From NCBI GenBank assembly GCA_030770535.1, contig JASVEC010000014.1, forward strand, positions 372,001 through 436,000: a DNA stretch of 64,000 bases. The letters run 5' to 3'. The DNA is from Batkoa obscura. Lineage: Eukaryota; Entomophthoromycota; Entomophthoromycetes; Entomophthorales; Batkoaceae. This document shows, one piece after another, positions 11,390-23,419 of the stretch. The notes beneath the pieces were generated by a model that was not told the origin of the DNA, searched no databases, and saw nothing but the letters and a program-made list of their open reading frames with translations. The translations under genes were made by a program, and so were the position numbers. Position 1 is the first letter of the stretch. Every line of letters begins with the position of its first letter.

Positions 11390-12700
11390 TTAAAGTGAAG
11401 TAGAATGCTTCAAGTCACTATCAAAGTATTTGGTAATGATAGAAGTGAGTGAAGTACTCTGCTCAGCTATTAATGACCTTTCATAATATATTTCGTTGGC
11501 CATATTATTATTATCTCTGTTTATCATTATATCAAAGTCTACATTTTCTATGTTGTCATTATTGGCATTATGAGTTGGTATGGTTTGTCGCGTCAATGGT
11601 AATGTTTCTGATCCTATTATGTTGCTTATAATTGAATTGTTATGATCAGCATTTTCACTAGTATCTAAATCATCATTATTTGTCAAAACAGTGTTATTAT
11701 TATAGTCATTATTGACCAAAGGCAATAACTCTATTCGTTTAAAATTTTTATTAAATTCTCGGTGATAGTAAAATATTTTTAAGCCAAGCCAAACAAAAGC
11801 CAATAGCAAAAGGAGTAATAAAATAGAAAATACAGAAATCAAAAAATAGTTAGTACTTATAAATTCACTTTTCAAAACGCTAAAAGATATCTCATCAATC
11901 ACATTATAATTATCGTCCAATATTAATATATCGTTGTTAATTGACACTGGGATTCCATCAAGGAAGGGATATTCTCTTTTATTCCATTTTTTATCTAGTA
12001 TATTTAAATCATAAATAAAATCATCATCTAACATGATATAATTTTCATAATTTGTATTTGTATCATTTAGCAAAAATAACTCAGGATAATAACTAGTTGG
12101 AGGTAAATATGAGTTTGAAATAGGAGTTGGTGTCCAATACAGGCTTTTTAGGTTTAAAGAATAACTTTGATTTAATGGACGTAGCTGATTTTTCTCATCT
12201 AATCCGCCTAATACTATCATCTCATTATCATTGCAAACTGTAGTATGATAAGCTGATTTAAGATTACTATTTGTTTTTTTAACTTTGCTTCTATCCTTCT
12301 TGTTGATAACAAAAATATCAGAGGTTACTTGATTATCCTTGTTTATACCACCAAATAATATTATATTATCCAAATAAGGACATATCCCAAATCCCAATCT
12401 TTTATCTATCTTACTTAACTTCTTTCCTTCAAATTTCCCTTTATCTTGATCCCAAGAATATCCATAAAGTATGTTATGCTTCTCCTTTATACTATAAAAT
12501 TGAAGTGTCTCACCCTCTTGAAAATAACTATTTGGTAAAATTATAGGTAAATCATCAATTTTTTTAACTACTTTTTCAATGTTTGTGCTATTAGCAGTTA
12601 TTAAAACAACCTCCTTATCTTCATTGTTAATGAGCATTAGCTTTTCTTTTAGTTTTACTCTAACTTTCTTGCTTGTTATTTCACTACTTATGTTGTCCAT
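11390..12700 (-). CDS. Kelch-like repeat protein with one membrane span, 436 aa
   Basis: A single open frame. Residues about 100-270 look like kelch/beta-propeller blades: strands ending in double glycine occur at LDNIILFGG and NEMIVLGG, with spaced Trp and Tyr (SLYWTP, KKWNKRE) as in kelch motifs. A strongly hydrophobic segment at about 286-308 (leucine-rich, ending WLGLKIF) is a membrane span. It is followed by a ~125-residue Asn/Asp-rich cytoplasmic tail. Fungal relatives with this plan (kelch ectodomain, one span, polar tail) are common, but their function is not established. No signal peptide is visible at this start, so the N-terminus may lie further upstream in another exon, or the propeller may be cut short. 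The blades are degenerate. The product could be a surface protein, but the partner is unknown. Confidence 0.7.
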   Translation of the reverse strand: MDNISSEITSKKVRVKLKEKLMLINNEDKEVVLITANSTNIEKVVKKIDDLPIILPNSYFQEGETLQFYSIKEKHNILYGYSWDQDKGKFEGKKLSKIDKRLGFGICPYLDNIILFGGINKDNQVTSDIFVINKKDRSKVKKTNSNLKSAYHTTVCNDNEMIVLGGLDEKNQLRPLNQSYSLNLKSLYWTPTPISNSYLPPTSYYPELFLLNDTNTNYENYIMLDDDFIYDLNILDKKWNKREYPFLDGIPVSINNDILILDDNYNVIDEISFSVLKSEFISTNYFLISVFSILLLLLLLAFVWLGLKIFYYHREFNKNFKRIELLPLVNNDYNNNTVLTNNDDLDTSENADHNNSIISNIIGSETLPLTRQTIPTHNANNDNIENVDFDIMINRDNNNMANEIYYERSLIAEQSTSLTSIITKYFDSDLKHSTSL

Positions 12701-13284
12701 TTGAAATCAAAAAAGAAAAAGTAAAAATGTTGAGTTTTTAATTAATTTGATTTTTGATTTAATATATTACAAGTCATATTTTTTATAAAAAGTAATTTTA
12801 CTAAATTATAAAAATCCTTAAGCAAAGGGATAACATCAAGTGAATTAAAACTATAGTGGTAAAAACTAATGAAATTTTGAAATAACAAAAATGTACAATG
12901 CCAAAAATAATGTATTTAAACTTTTATTAGTAAAATATTTTTAACTTATCACACGGCTATACTAAGAAATTTTTTAAATAGACTGAAATAGTAAAAATTG
13001 TTAATAATTTTTACAATGTTTTAAATTTTGTTCACTTGTTGAAAGTTTTGTCGAATTTTTCTTACTTTAGTTTGTTTAAATATCTTTTTACTATAGCCGT
13101 AGTAGGTAAAAATACTGTACTAATTTTGATAGATCCAACATTTTAAAATCCAACCCCAAATCTCAAGAATATTGAATTTTTAAATTTTGATTTCGAGTCC
13201 ACCAATGAGAACCATCATCTATAACAAACTAGAATTTCGATTAACTAAAAGCTATTAGTCTTGAATATTTGAACTACAAAAAAG
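12701..13284. other. Divergent promoter region between kelch protein and DBP10
   Basis: About 580 bp separating the divergent kelch-like gene and DBP10, and therefore containing both promoters. No repeat or RNA gene seen. Confidence 0.5.
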
Positions 13285-16118
13285 ATGAGTTCTGATAGTG
13301 AAATTGATATCGCTGATGCATTAATTCCCAAATATGAAGAGAGTACTACTAAGTCCTCCAAAGGAAACAAAAAATCGGATAATTTAGATATGGCTGATTT
13401 AGGAGATGAAGATGAAGATAACAACCTACGCAGCATAATAACGAAAAAAAAGAAACTTACTGGAGGTGGTTTCCAATCCATGGGCTTATCCTCCTTTTTA
13501 TTAAAATCCATTCAAAAAAAAGGGTATAAACAACCCACGCCAATTCAGAGAAAATGTATACCATTAATTATGGAAAATTTAGATCTAGTGGGTATGGCTC
13601 GTACCGGTTCTGGAAAAACAGCGGCTTTTGTTATTCCTTTAATAGAAAAGTTAAAAACCCATAGTTCCATTGTTGGTGCTAGAGGTTTGATTTTTTCGAC
13701 TAATAGAGAGTTAGCGTTTCAAACGGCTAAAGTAGTATCTGAGCTTTCAAAAGGTACAGATATTAGAAATTGTGCTATTGTTGGTGGTGAATCCATGGAA
13801 GAACAATATAATTTATTGGCTGGAAATCCGGATATGTGAGTAGTTTCCTTATTTTTGTATATTAATTGTTTATTTTTTTATATTATAGTATTATTGCTAC
13901 ACCAGGTCGATTACTACATTTAGTTGTTGAAATGGAAATTGATTTAAGAACTATTGAATATGTAGTATTTGATGAAGCTGATAGGCAAGCTTTTATATAT
14001 AGTGGTAAATTAAACTTATTTAATACTTATTGTTTATTTTTAGATTATTTGAAATGGGTTTTGATGTTCAATTAAGAGAATTATTATCACGTTTACCAGC
14101 ATCTAGACAAACTTTATTATTTTCAGCTACTTTACCAAAAAATTTAGTTGAATTTGCTAAGGCTGGCTTACAAGATCCTACTCTTGTTCGTTTGGATGCT
14201 GATACTAAAATTAGTCAGGATTTGGAGGTAATTAATAATGATTCATTAACTTAAATTAAGTAATAACGTTAATAATAATATAAAATAGATGGCCTTTTTC
14301 AGTGTTAAGCAAGATGTTAAAGAAGCAGCATTACTATATTTATTAAGAGAAGTCATCAAATGTCCAAAATCAAATGAAGTTGATAAAACAATTGAAAAAA
14401 AAGATAAAAAGAAAAAAGAATATTTCAAACCAATTTATCCTAATCAAAGTATTATATTTGTATCAACCAAACATCATGTAGATTATATAGCTACCTTATT
14501 AGAAGAAGCAGGGTATGATTGTGGAAAATTATATGGATCAATGGATCAAACAGCACGTCAAATTCAAATTCAAGATTTTCGTAATCAACAAGTACCATTG
14601 TTCGTAGTAACTGATGTAGCTGCTCGTGGTATTGATATCCCTATTTTGGAAAATGTAATTAATTACGATTTTGTTGATCAAGCTAAAGTATTTGTACATC
14701 GAGTTGGACGTGTAGCACGTGCAGGTAAAAGAGGATGGGCTTATTCTTTTGTTACTATGGATGAATTGGCTTATTTTTATGATTTACAATTATTTTTGGG
14801 AAGGCCATTAATTACTGCTGCTCAAATTTCAGAAGATATGATTGATGATATTGATTATACTACAGATGTTGTTATTGGCACTTTAGCTAATGAAATTTCT
14901 TTAGTTGATGATATTGAATGGTTACATAATAAATTTAACAATATTGAAATTGAAGGTTTAAGAAAAGTAGCTATTAATGGTTCTAAAATGTTTAGGAAAT
15001 CTAGAAAATCAGTGGTAGCTGCTAGAGAATCTCATCAAAAAGCAAAGGAATTATTGCGCTCTGGCCAATTGGAAGAAATTCATCCATTATTAAGTAAGCT
15101 TATTAATTATATTGCTAGTTTAATATTAATAAATTATGATTTTAGTTCGTAATATAAAGGAAGAAGAAAAAGATGCTAGTGAATTTTTAAAGGGTATTTC
15201 TGGATTTAAACCAAGAGAAGTAAGTCATAATTTAGTCATTGTTTTAAAAATGCTTAAATCAATTATAGACAATTTTCGAAGTAAAAGCCAGAGGAACTAA
15301 AAAGGCAACACCAGCATCGGAAGCGATGAAAAAGAGACGCAGCTATTTAGATGATAAAATAGTAGATTATAGACATCAACAAAAAGAATTATCACATATC
15401 AAACCCGTTACATTATCTCAAAAATCAAAAAGTAATTTGGAAACTGTAGAAACATCTGAATTAGAAAAAGTGTTCAAAGTAGTTACTAATAATAAATCTT
15501 CGAGAAATACTAAAAAAGATGAGGAAAATTATATCTCTTATTATCAGAAGGATGCTTATACTGAAAAAGGATATTCATTACAATCTGGGTCATTTGAAAA
15601 ACAAACAATGCATGCTACACTAGATTTAACGGGTGATGATCGAGCTACTGAACAATTTAAACAAAATCAATTACGTTGGGATAAAAAGAAAAAGAAATTT
15701 GTTAGAGGGGATGGTACTGGGGCAGATAATAAAAAATTATTAAAAACAGAATCAGGGAATAAAATCCAAGCGTCTTTTAAAAAGGGGAAGTAAGTAGTTT
15801 TATTAGAATAAAAACAAATATATGGGTACTAATATTTTTTGTTTTAGTTTTGCAGAATGGCAACGTAAACAAGGAGTCAATATGCCTAAAGTTGGAGATA
15901 TAGAGATGAGTGGATCTAATAAAAAATTACAAGATGCTAAATTAAAGAGAAGATTCAAACATCATACTAAAGAAGTATCAAATGATAATAAAAAGATTAA
16001 GAGTGAATTAAAGAGTTCCACTGAAATTCGTAAAGAAAGAGAAAAGAAAGAACAAAGAAGATTAAAAACTGGAAGACATAAACCTAAAGGTGGTAACAAG
16101 AATAATAAACGTCATTAA
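13285..16118 (+). CDS. DBP10: ATP-dependent RNA helicase DBP10 (DDX54), 7 exons, 833 aa
   Basis: DEAD-box helicase for 60S ribosomal subunit assembly in the nucleolus. Exons: 13285-13835, 13889-13984, 14044-14227, 14289-15093, 15146-15219, 15269-15789 and 15848-16118 (2502 bp, in frame). Helicase motifs in order: Q motif [11 protein letters not shown], motif I ARTGSGKT, Ib [51 protein letters not shown]. Motif Ia is STNREL rather than the usual PTREL. The part past about residue 480 is the DBP10-specific C-terminal domain (RAEQF-type stretch [19 protein letters not shown]), ending in a Lys/Arg-rich nucleolar tail (GRHKPKGG). Intron 2 (13985-14043) begins GC rather than GT and interrupts the codon just after DEAD. 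Length is below yeast DBP10 (995 aa), mainly from a shorter acidic N-terminus. It converges on the prolyl-tRNA synthetase gene with 115 bp between the coding ends. Confidence 0.96.
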
Positions 16119-16233
16119 GTTGATGGTTAATTAGAGAAGCTGTTTTAAAATAATAACAAAGTTTAGGTTTTCTTGTTTAATAGAATAAAAAAAATAGATT
16201 TAATTAAATTCTTTATTTTTTATATTGTTATAT

Positions 16234-18505
16234 TTATTGTAATTTATTAAATAAATTTAATAAAGTATATTTCAATTCATTTAAGTTTACTTTAATACAA
16301 GATAAATCTTGTCGATTATAAACTTCAATAATTTCATGAGTAATAAAATCCTCTCTTAATCTTAATTGAATTGGAACACCAATTAGTTCCCAATCTTTTA
16401 ACTTAAATCCATTAGATACTTGTTTTCTATCTTCTAATATTATATCCTCCTTATTTAATTTATTACTATTTTGCATTACTTTTTCTAACTCTAAGTAAAC
16501 ATCCCTTAGTTTCTCTACTTCTACTTCTTCTTTTCCTTTAAACAAAGGCATCACTATTATCTTATAAGGGGCAATACTTATTGGCCATTGAATACCATTA
16601 TTATCTGATTTTGCTTCAATAATAGCTGCTAATAATCTAGAAATACCAATCCCAAAACAACCCATTGAAAATGGAATTTGTTGAGTAGAAGATCTGGGTT
16701 GATAAGTAGCTTCTAAAGGTTTTGAAAACCAATCTTCTAAATGAAAAGTATGGGCTACTTCTATAGCTTTACTTGAATCCAAAGGATGAGAACAGTTTGA
16801 GCAGGGTTCATTGAAGCTCGCATTGCGGATATCTCGTAGAGCATAATGTATGGTGGATTCGGTTAAATAAGTAACAAATGGATGAGATCTTAAACTTTCA
16901 TCAATAATAAGTTGAGTGTTTTTTAATGAATTATTATTCAAGTTTATATTAATTTCTTTTGATACTAATGAAAATTCGGATTCTCCAGCAAGATCTAATT
17001 TGATTATATTAATATCACTATCCTTTGGTATAATTGTTAATACACTATTATCTTCTTTTCCCTTATATAATTGGATATTTAAATTTTGATATAATTCTTC
17101 TGTGATTGTTATAGTAGAACCATTGTTGTTATTGTTTTGAATTACTGTTTCTAATAATTCAATTTCTTTTTTATTAGTTCTATCATTGATTGTAATAGAT
17201 TCAACTTTAAGTGTAGTTGCATCTAAACTAGATTTAGCTAATTCTTGGTTAGCTGCATAACCACAGTTAGAACACATTAACACAGTATCTTCACCAGCTA
17301 ATAAAATTGTTTTGTTATTATTACTAAATTATAGTGAATCAAGTTTACCTTCTGATAATATATGATATTCATGAGAAAGATAGCCACCAATTTTACCTGT
17401 ATCTGCTTCTACCTATTTCATTATTAAAAAATGTTAATGCATTATTATTATTGTGTAGTTAAATAATAATTACTTACACAACGATAAGGAACATTGATTT
17501 TATTAAAAATATTTTTGTAAATTTGATTAACTTGATGATAAGTAATTAAAGAATGTTCACTATCTATATCAAATGTATATAAATCTTTCATAATAAACTC
17601 TCGGCTTCTTAATAAACCTGAACGTGGTCGCATTTCATCACGATATTTTTTGCCTATATAGTAAATATTAAATAAAAATAAAAATAAAAATTTATTGTAT
17701 TTCTATTAAACTTACCAATTTGATAAACTTTAACTGGTAACTGTCGATAAGATTGTACTAATTGATCTATTAAATTAGCCATTTCTTCTTCAAAAGTTGG
17801 TGATAAACATAAATCATTATCCTTTCTATCTTTTAAACGAAATAACTAATAATAAGAACATATGAATATCAAACGAAATAAGATACTATTATTTACCTCT
17901 TTGTCCATTTCTTCCCATCTACCTGTTTTTTTCCATAGATTAGCACTAGACAATATTGGTAAATCTACTGGTTGACAACCTATTTTGTTTATTTTATTAT
18001 TATATTGTTATTATTAAACTACTCTATTCTATTAATCTAACTAATTTAGTTCATTTATAAATTAATTGACTTACCTCCATCTTCTAATTCATTAATAACA
18101 ATTTGCTTTAATTTTCTAATGGATTTCATTGCCATTGGTAATAAACTATATAGACCAGAAGAAGTCTAAGTAGATTAAATTAACTATGCTTTATTTAAAG
18201 AGGAAAACTTATTTTTTTAAATAGAAATGGAATATGATTTTGATTTACCTGTCTAATCAGCCCAGCTCTTAACATCAACTCATGAGATTTTGTATATTTT
18301 TCATTTACTTTTTTTAATGTTGGTAATAATAAATCACTTGCTTTTTTAGGTTGAAATGATGTGGTTAAAGCTATCTAATTAAAATATCATAAAATAAAAC
18401 TTAAAATAATACAAAACGTCTACTTACTCTATTTGTTGAGAACGGTTTTATTAAATTTAAATTTAAATTAGGTTTGTTTTTACAGAGTTTTGAAAGCATT
18501 ATCAT
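16234..18505 (-). CDS. Mitochondrial prolyl-tRNA synthetase, bacterial type, 8 exons, 603 aa
   Basis: Class II aminoacyl-tRNA synthetase that charges tRNA-Pro in mitochondria (yeast AIM10, human PARS2). Exons: 18505-18428, 18374-18249, 18165-18075, 17979-17897, 17845-17716, 17653-17478, 17412-17349 and 17297-16234 (1812 bp, in frame). The N-terminus (MIMLSKLCKNKPNLNLNLIK) is basic and lacks acids, like a mitochondrial presequence. Class II motif 2 appears as KYRDEMRPRSGLLRSREFIMKD, motif 3 as GCFGIGISRLLAA. TSSGLYSLLP and SPTFEEEM are also typical of the prokaryote-like form. Two CxxC pairs (CSNCGYAA and CSNCSHPL) flank a ~140-residue Asn-rich insertion where bacterial enzymes carry the editing domain. 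The insert lacks a clear YbaK signature. The C-terminus is the anticodon-binding domain. No second, cytosolic-type ProRS lies in the window. Confidence 0.93.
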
Positions 18506-19065
18506 TGAGATAAGTTTTAAAAAATTGTTTTTTGAGTTTTTTTGATGATTATTTGAATTGATTCATGGGATTATTCGTAGATGCGAGACTGCTTTTTGTA
18601 ATTTTTTAAAGGGATAAATTTGGTATATTAATCAAATTTCAATATTAATATTAAAATTTAATTTTATGCATCAAAAATTATAATAACATAAAAATGTGTA
18701 TTTGCTAATTTTCGTAATTTTATATTTTTACATTTATTTGTTTATTGTTCTATTCATGGCTTCTATTACTTTATCCCATTTTATTTCAAAAATCAATAAG
18801 CTAAAATTTAAATATTGAAATGTTTAATAAAATAGACATATTTCGAATAATATATAATTCCATAAATCCTGCCATCAAAAATGCTTAGCTACAGCAAGTA
18901 TATCAATATTTCTTATCATATCAAGTTAAAAAGTACAAAAATCCTTTTTCATAATAAGATAATAAAAAACTCCTACTAATTGATTGGTTCCTTATAACTA
19001 AAGCTTTAATAAAGCTTGATATAACCCATTTATTACCATTTACTTCTTTTTTATTTTAACTAGCA
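18506..19065. other. Divergent promoter region between ProRS and CAC2
   Basis: About 560 bp between two divergently transcribed genes. No repeat element or RNA gene. A pyrimidine-rich stretch lies just before the CAC2 ATG, plausibly part of its core promoter. Confidence 0.5.
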
Positions 19066-21357
19066 ATGAAAGCGAGCACCTTACAATTCTTATGGCATTG
19101 TAAGGACCCAATCTATTCCTTAGATTTCCATCCCAATATAAAAGATTATTTTGCTACTTGTGGAAGTGATAGTACTGTTAGAGTAAGTCAAAATTGATTT
19201 CATTTCATTTACATCCTATCAATATTACTCAACTTAATAACTCACCTCATCTTACACATTAACTCAACTATTCCTTTTTTTTTTTGCAGTTATGGCGTTT
19301 AGTCCCTAGAGGAGAAGAAGTATTCCCAATAGTTAATGAAGGTTTAAAAAAGAATAAAAAAGATCCGTTAGTAATAGATTTTTCAAAAAATGAAATATCA
19401 AAATCAAAGCAAGTGAAAGAGTTACCATTAACCATAGAATATATGGCTACTTTATCAGGTCATAATGCACCTGTTAACGTAGTTAAATTTTCACCGGATG
19501 GTAAGTTAATTATTTGAAAACGGGATTTTAAGTTAATAAATTCTTTTATTTAAATAGGTTCAATGTTAGCATCCGCTGGAGATGGTAAGTTATTCGAATT
19601 CCGAATTATATTTATTTTATTAATTTTGTTAAAAGATGGTTCCATTTTATTATGGAAAAAGAAAGAAGATTTAGTAAGAGAAGATGGAAGTATAATACAA
19701 CAAGATAGTGGCATCAATAATAATATATCAGGGCAAGGAATAGACGAATATGCATTAGAAAGGTGGAAGACGGTGGCTGTGTTAAGGTAGTTTTACTTTC
19801 TCCTCCCCTACGTACATATTTTTAAAAAATTAATATGAATTTTATAAAATTTTAGAGGTTCACTATCAGATATTTACGATTTAACTTGGTCCCCAAATGG
19901 TCAATTTATTGTTACTGGTTCAGTCGATAATACAGCTAGAGTTTGGGATATTTCTACTAGTCGTTGTTTGGCTATTATTAATGAACATAAGCATTATATC
20001 CAAGGGGTTGCTTGGGACCCTTTAAATGAATACATTATTACTCAAAGTAGTGATAGGTAAATTATATTATTGCATTGCTATGTTATATTAACTAAATTAT
20101 TTATTAACACATTTTATTTTAATAGAACTGTTAAAATACATAAATTTCAATATAAATCAAGTTCAGGAACAATGATTATAAAGTGTGTGAATAGTAATTG
20201 GAAATTAGATTTTAAGGAGGACAAATTAAAAGAGATAAATAATAATAACGAAGAATTAAATAAAACAAATAATGCGTTTTATTATTTATACCAATCTGAA
20301 AATTTAAAATCTTTTTTTAGGAGACCAGATTTTACTCCAGATGGTTCATTAGCTTTAACTCCAGCTGGTATCTTTAAAGAATCAGCAGATGATCAAGCTC
20401 ATTTTGTTGTTTATATTTATACTCGTGGAGCTATAGCAAAGTATGTTTATTTGTATTTGTTTCAATATTTGATATTAAATGATTAATTTTTTTAGCTCAC
20501 CAATATTAAAACTAAGTGGATTTGAACAACCACCTATCGCAATTAAAGCCTCACCAAGAGTATATAAAAAAATGGAATTTAATAATGGGCAAAGAGAAAT
20601 ATTAAATTTAGATTATCGTTGTGTATTTGCAGTTGCTACACAAAATTCCATTTTTATATATGATACTCAACATCTAAATCCAATTGCTTATGTTTCTAAT
20701 TTACATTTTGCTACTTTAACTGATCTTAGTTGGTAATAATAGTAACAATGTGAATAATATGAATACTAATATTAAATAAATTTTATTAGGTCACCCGATG
20801 GTAATACTTTATTAATAAGTTCTACGGATGGTTTTGTTTCAATGATACGATTTGAAGATCATGAATTGGGGATTCCATTGAATATAGCGTTCTCTAATAA
20901 TATTGTTAGTTTTGAAACAAAACCCAAAGTTTCTAATACAAAATCAGAAACAGTTAAAGTAGATACACCTGTAAAAATAGAAACACCAAAAATCAAAAAA
21001 GAAAAAAAGAAGAATGATAAAAATAAATTAATATCACCTACTAAAATAATGGATCATACGCCGACTAAAGGAATAAAGGTAGTAATGGAAGGAGAGAATA
21101 AAATGTCAAATAACACAGTTAGAAATTCAAAAGTAGAAAATATTAAACATTATCAATTTGTTAATATATTATCACCTAAAAAGAAACCAAAACAAAATAA
21201 AAATGACACACCAACAATACTACAAAATACAACTACAAATGAAGTAAAAGTTCAAGATGAAAATATAACAAGTGACATATTAAGCCCAAGTAAATTAAAA
21301 AAAAGGATAGTACCAACTCTGATATCTTCTCCGAGTACTAAACCATCTAAAAATTAA
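19066..21357 (+). CDS. CAC2: Chromatin assembly factor 1 subunit B (CAC2/p60), 8 exons, 608 aa
   Basis: WD40 subunit of CAF-1, which deposits H3-H4 on newly replicated DNA. Exons: 19066-19182, 19290-19500, 19558-19584, 19636-19786, 19856-20056, 20126-20440, 20496-20732 and 20790-21357 (1827 bp, in frame). Exon 3 is only 27 bp. The start WHCKDPIYSLDFHP and the blade VRLWRLVPRG are characteristic of CAC2/CHAF1B, as are LSGHNAPVNVVKFSPDG, DLTWSPNGQFIVTGSVDNTARVWD, and RPDFTPDGSLALTPAG. About seven WD blades are visible up to SWSPDGNTLLISSTDGF near residue 425. After that comes a ~170-residue Lys/Thr/Pro-rich disordered tail, as in relatives. HIR1 is the nearest alternative but is longer and lacks the RPDF...TPAG signature. 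The gene converges on the L4 gene, with 100 bp between stop codons. Confidence 0.93.
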
Positions 21358-21457
21358 TAAATAAAAGTATGTTAAAGACAAATATTAAACTCTATTTAAT
21401 TAGAAGATAAATTTTATAGTAATAAATACCATTATTTTTTAATTGAAAATTGAATAC

Positions 21458-22695
21458 TTATTCAGACTTAAGGAGTTCAACGAACTTAGTGTTCTTGACC
21501 TTCTTTGAAGTTTTCTTATAAGTACCATCAGCCTTTTGTTTTAAGATAGCAGCATGACGTTGACGTTCAGCTTTTTTAGCATTATAAGCATATGGGTTAA
21601 GAGCAAATAAAGCTTTGTTGTTGGCAAGTGGATTAGCTTTAGCAACTTTAGATTTACCTTGGACTTTGGCAGCTCTAACGACAGCTTGAATTTCTTCGCT
21701 ATCAATGATACGACCAATATCAGTGTTAGATACGGAAGAATATGGGAGGGAGAAGTTCTTCTTGATAGAAGCTTGTTCATAAGTACCATAAATAGTATCT
21801 AAAGCTTTGAAAGCATCTTGAGTCCAGATGACAAAACGTCCACAGTGACCTCCTGGAGCTAACTGTAATAAATTTAATTTGTTAACATTAGCTAATTCAA
21901 CACCTGGTAAATTTCTGAAAGCACGGGTAATACCTTCATCTTTGTTATAGATAACTAATGGACCACGTCTTTGACGATGACGACGGTTTCTTAATTTACC
22001 TTTACCAGCACGGATAGATCTGGAGTTAGCAACTTTAACAACATCATTATAAGCGTTTAAAGCTTTTAAGACAGTAACAGCTTCTTTAGTTTTTTGTAAT
22101 TTTTCAACGGAAGAAGATACAACTAATGGAACTTCTGGGATTTGTTCAATACGATGACCACGAGCTAATAAAAGTGGAGCAACAGCAGTAGCAGCGATAG
22201 CTGAAGCAGTAGCAACTCTTCTAGTATTCAAGTTGGTCTTTACATGCCACTTACGCCAGATTTTAGTTGGAGCAAACATACGACCACCACGGCACATATT
22301 ACCAAAAGCAGCTTGACCAGCACGATGAGTACCTCCACCAGATACACGTGGAATACGGGCAACGGCACGACCAGTACCCCAAGATTCAGCTGAAGTTTGA
22401 TGACCAGCTTTTTCGCTTACGGCGTAAGGTTGTCTCTTGTTTTTAGCCATATTAGTGTGGACATGTTGGATAAGATAAGGACGGATATCTACTTTGAAAA
22501 CGGCTTGCATTGGTACTTCACCAACTAATGCGTTGGATTCATCATATACATTTACTACTGGACGAATGGCAGCCTAAATGGAATTTGTTATTATATATTT
22601 TTTTTACGTTTTTTATATAGATGCATCCATCTTCATATTCGATGTAGCTATAGATCGTCGTTTATTTTATTTGATTCTGTCTTTATACATACCAT
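21458..22695 (-). CDS. RPL4: Ribosomal protein L4 (uL4), 2 exons, 372 aa
   Basis: Protein of the large cytosolic ribosomal subunit whose long loop lines the peptide exit tunnel. The body is 22573-21458. Upstream the frame begins [14 protein letters not shown], which needs a start codon supplied by another exon. An ATG at 22695-22693 followed directly by GTATGT, with an acceptor at 22574, gives M-AAIRP and a 119 bp intron. The first coding exon is then the ATG alone (1119 bp total). Family hallmarks: [37 protein letters not shown] loop, [16 protein letters not shown] and ELLKSE. Length matches yeast L4 (362 aa). A CT-rich tract (22711-22724) sits just before the ATG. Codon use is more biased than in neighbours, as expected for a highly expressed gene. 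Confidence 0.95.
22574..22692 (-). other. First intron of RPL4, directly after the ATG
   Basis: GTATGT donor, TTTAG acceptor and 119 bp, the longest intron I placed in the window. Introns right after the start codon are common in fungal ribosomal protein genes. Confidence 0.8.
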
Positions 22696-23419
22696 TTGTT
22701 TTTATAAACTTTGAGGAGAGGAAGTTTCACCTGGTAGCGAGCCTTTACATCAAAGCTTGTTGTTTCTCGATGAACTGGTATTTCTTTTTAGCCAATTAAA
22801 TAGGGTCATTATCCTTTTAATTGGCAATAAAATGTGTTCTATTTACAGAATAATTTTGAAGTTCGAAATAGACTTAGAATTTTTAATTACGAATTTTTTT
22901 AATATTGTTTCCTTTTTAAAAATAAACTTATCATTTAATGATGGAGTATTTAAATTAGAATATAGTGAGCAACTTTCAATAGAAGAAAAGGAAGATTGAT
23001 TTAAACTAAGTATGAAGATGATGTAACAGAGAATGAACAAGACTAGAGAATGATAAGATCCTAAGTATAATAAATAAAAACAAATTTTGCGATGATGAAA
23101 CGATTGTAAAGGATGTAAATTCCATGTATGAATTTTGATCTTGTAGTATTTGTTAATAAACATTACCATCATCTAAAAACACAAGAGTAATAGTTGATTG
23201 TGTAAATATGAATGTAAGAACGATATAATATAAGCGATAATAAAATTCATGGAACGATAATAAAATTCATGGAACGATAATCATGTCATATATAGATGTC
23301 TTAAATTCAAGACCTATGAAAGTAACATGTAGTACATTATTTTTTTAAAAATACTATAAAAGTTTAAAGATTTAGTTTCAATTTATTTATTAAAGTAATC
23401 TATCAAAATGAGAAACAAT
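22696..23419. other. Intergenic region between RPL4 and GH47 mannosidase
   Basis: Contains the RPL4 promoter and the mannosidase 3' flank. Short open frames on both strands have no family resemblance. A perfect 20 bp tandem duplication (CGATAATAAAATTCATGGAA, twice, 23235-23274) is present. Confidence 0.6.
23235..23280 (+). repeat. 20-bp tandem duplication
   Basis: The unit CGATAATAAAATTCATGGAA occurs twice in direct succession, followed by the start of a third (CGATAAT). Confidence 0.85.

Noticed and set aside
22757-23172. Open frames on both strands between RPL4 and the mannosidase
   Set aside because: AT-driven hydrophobic low-complexity frames overlapping one another, with no recognisable motif.
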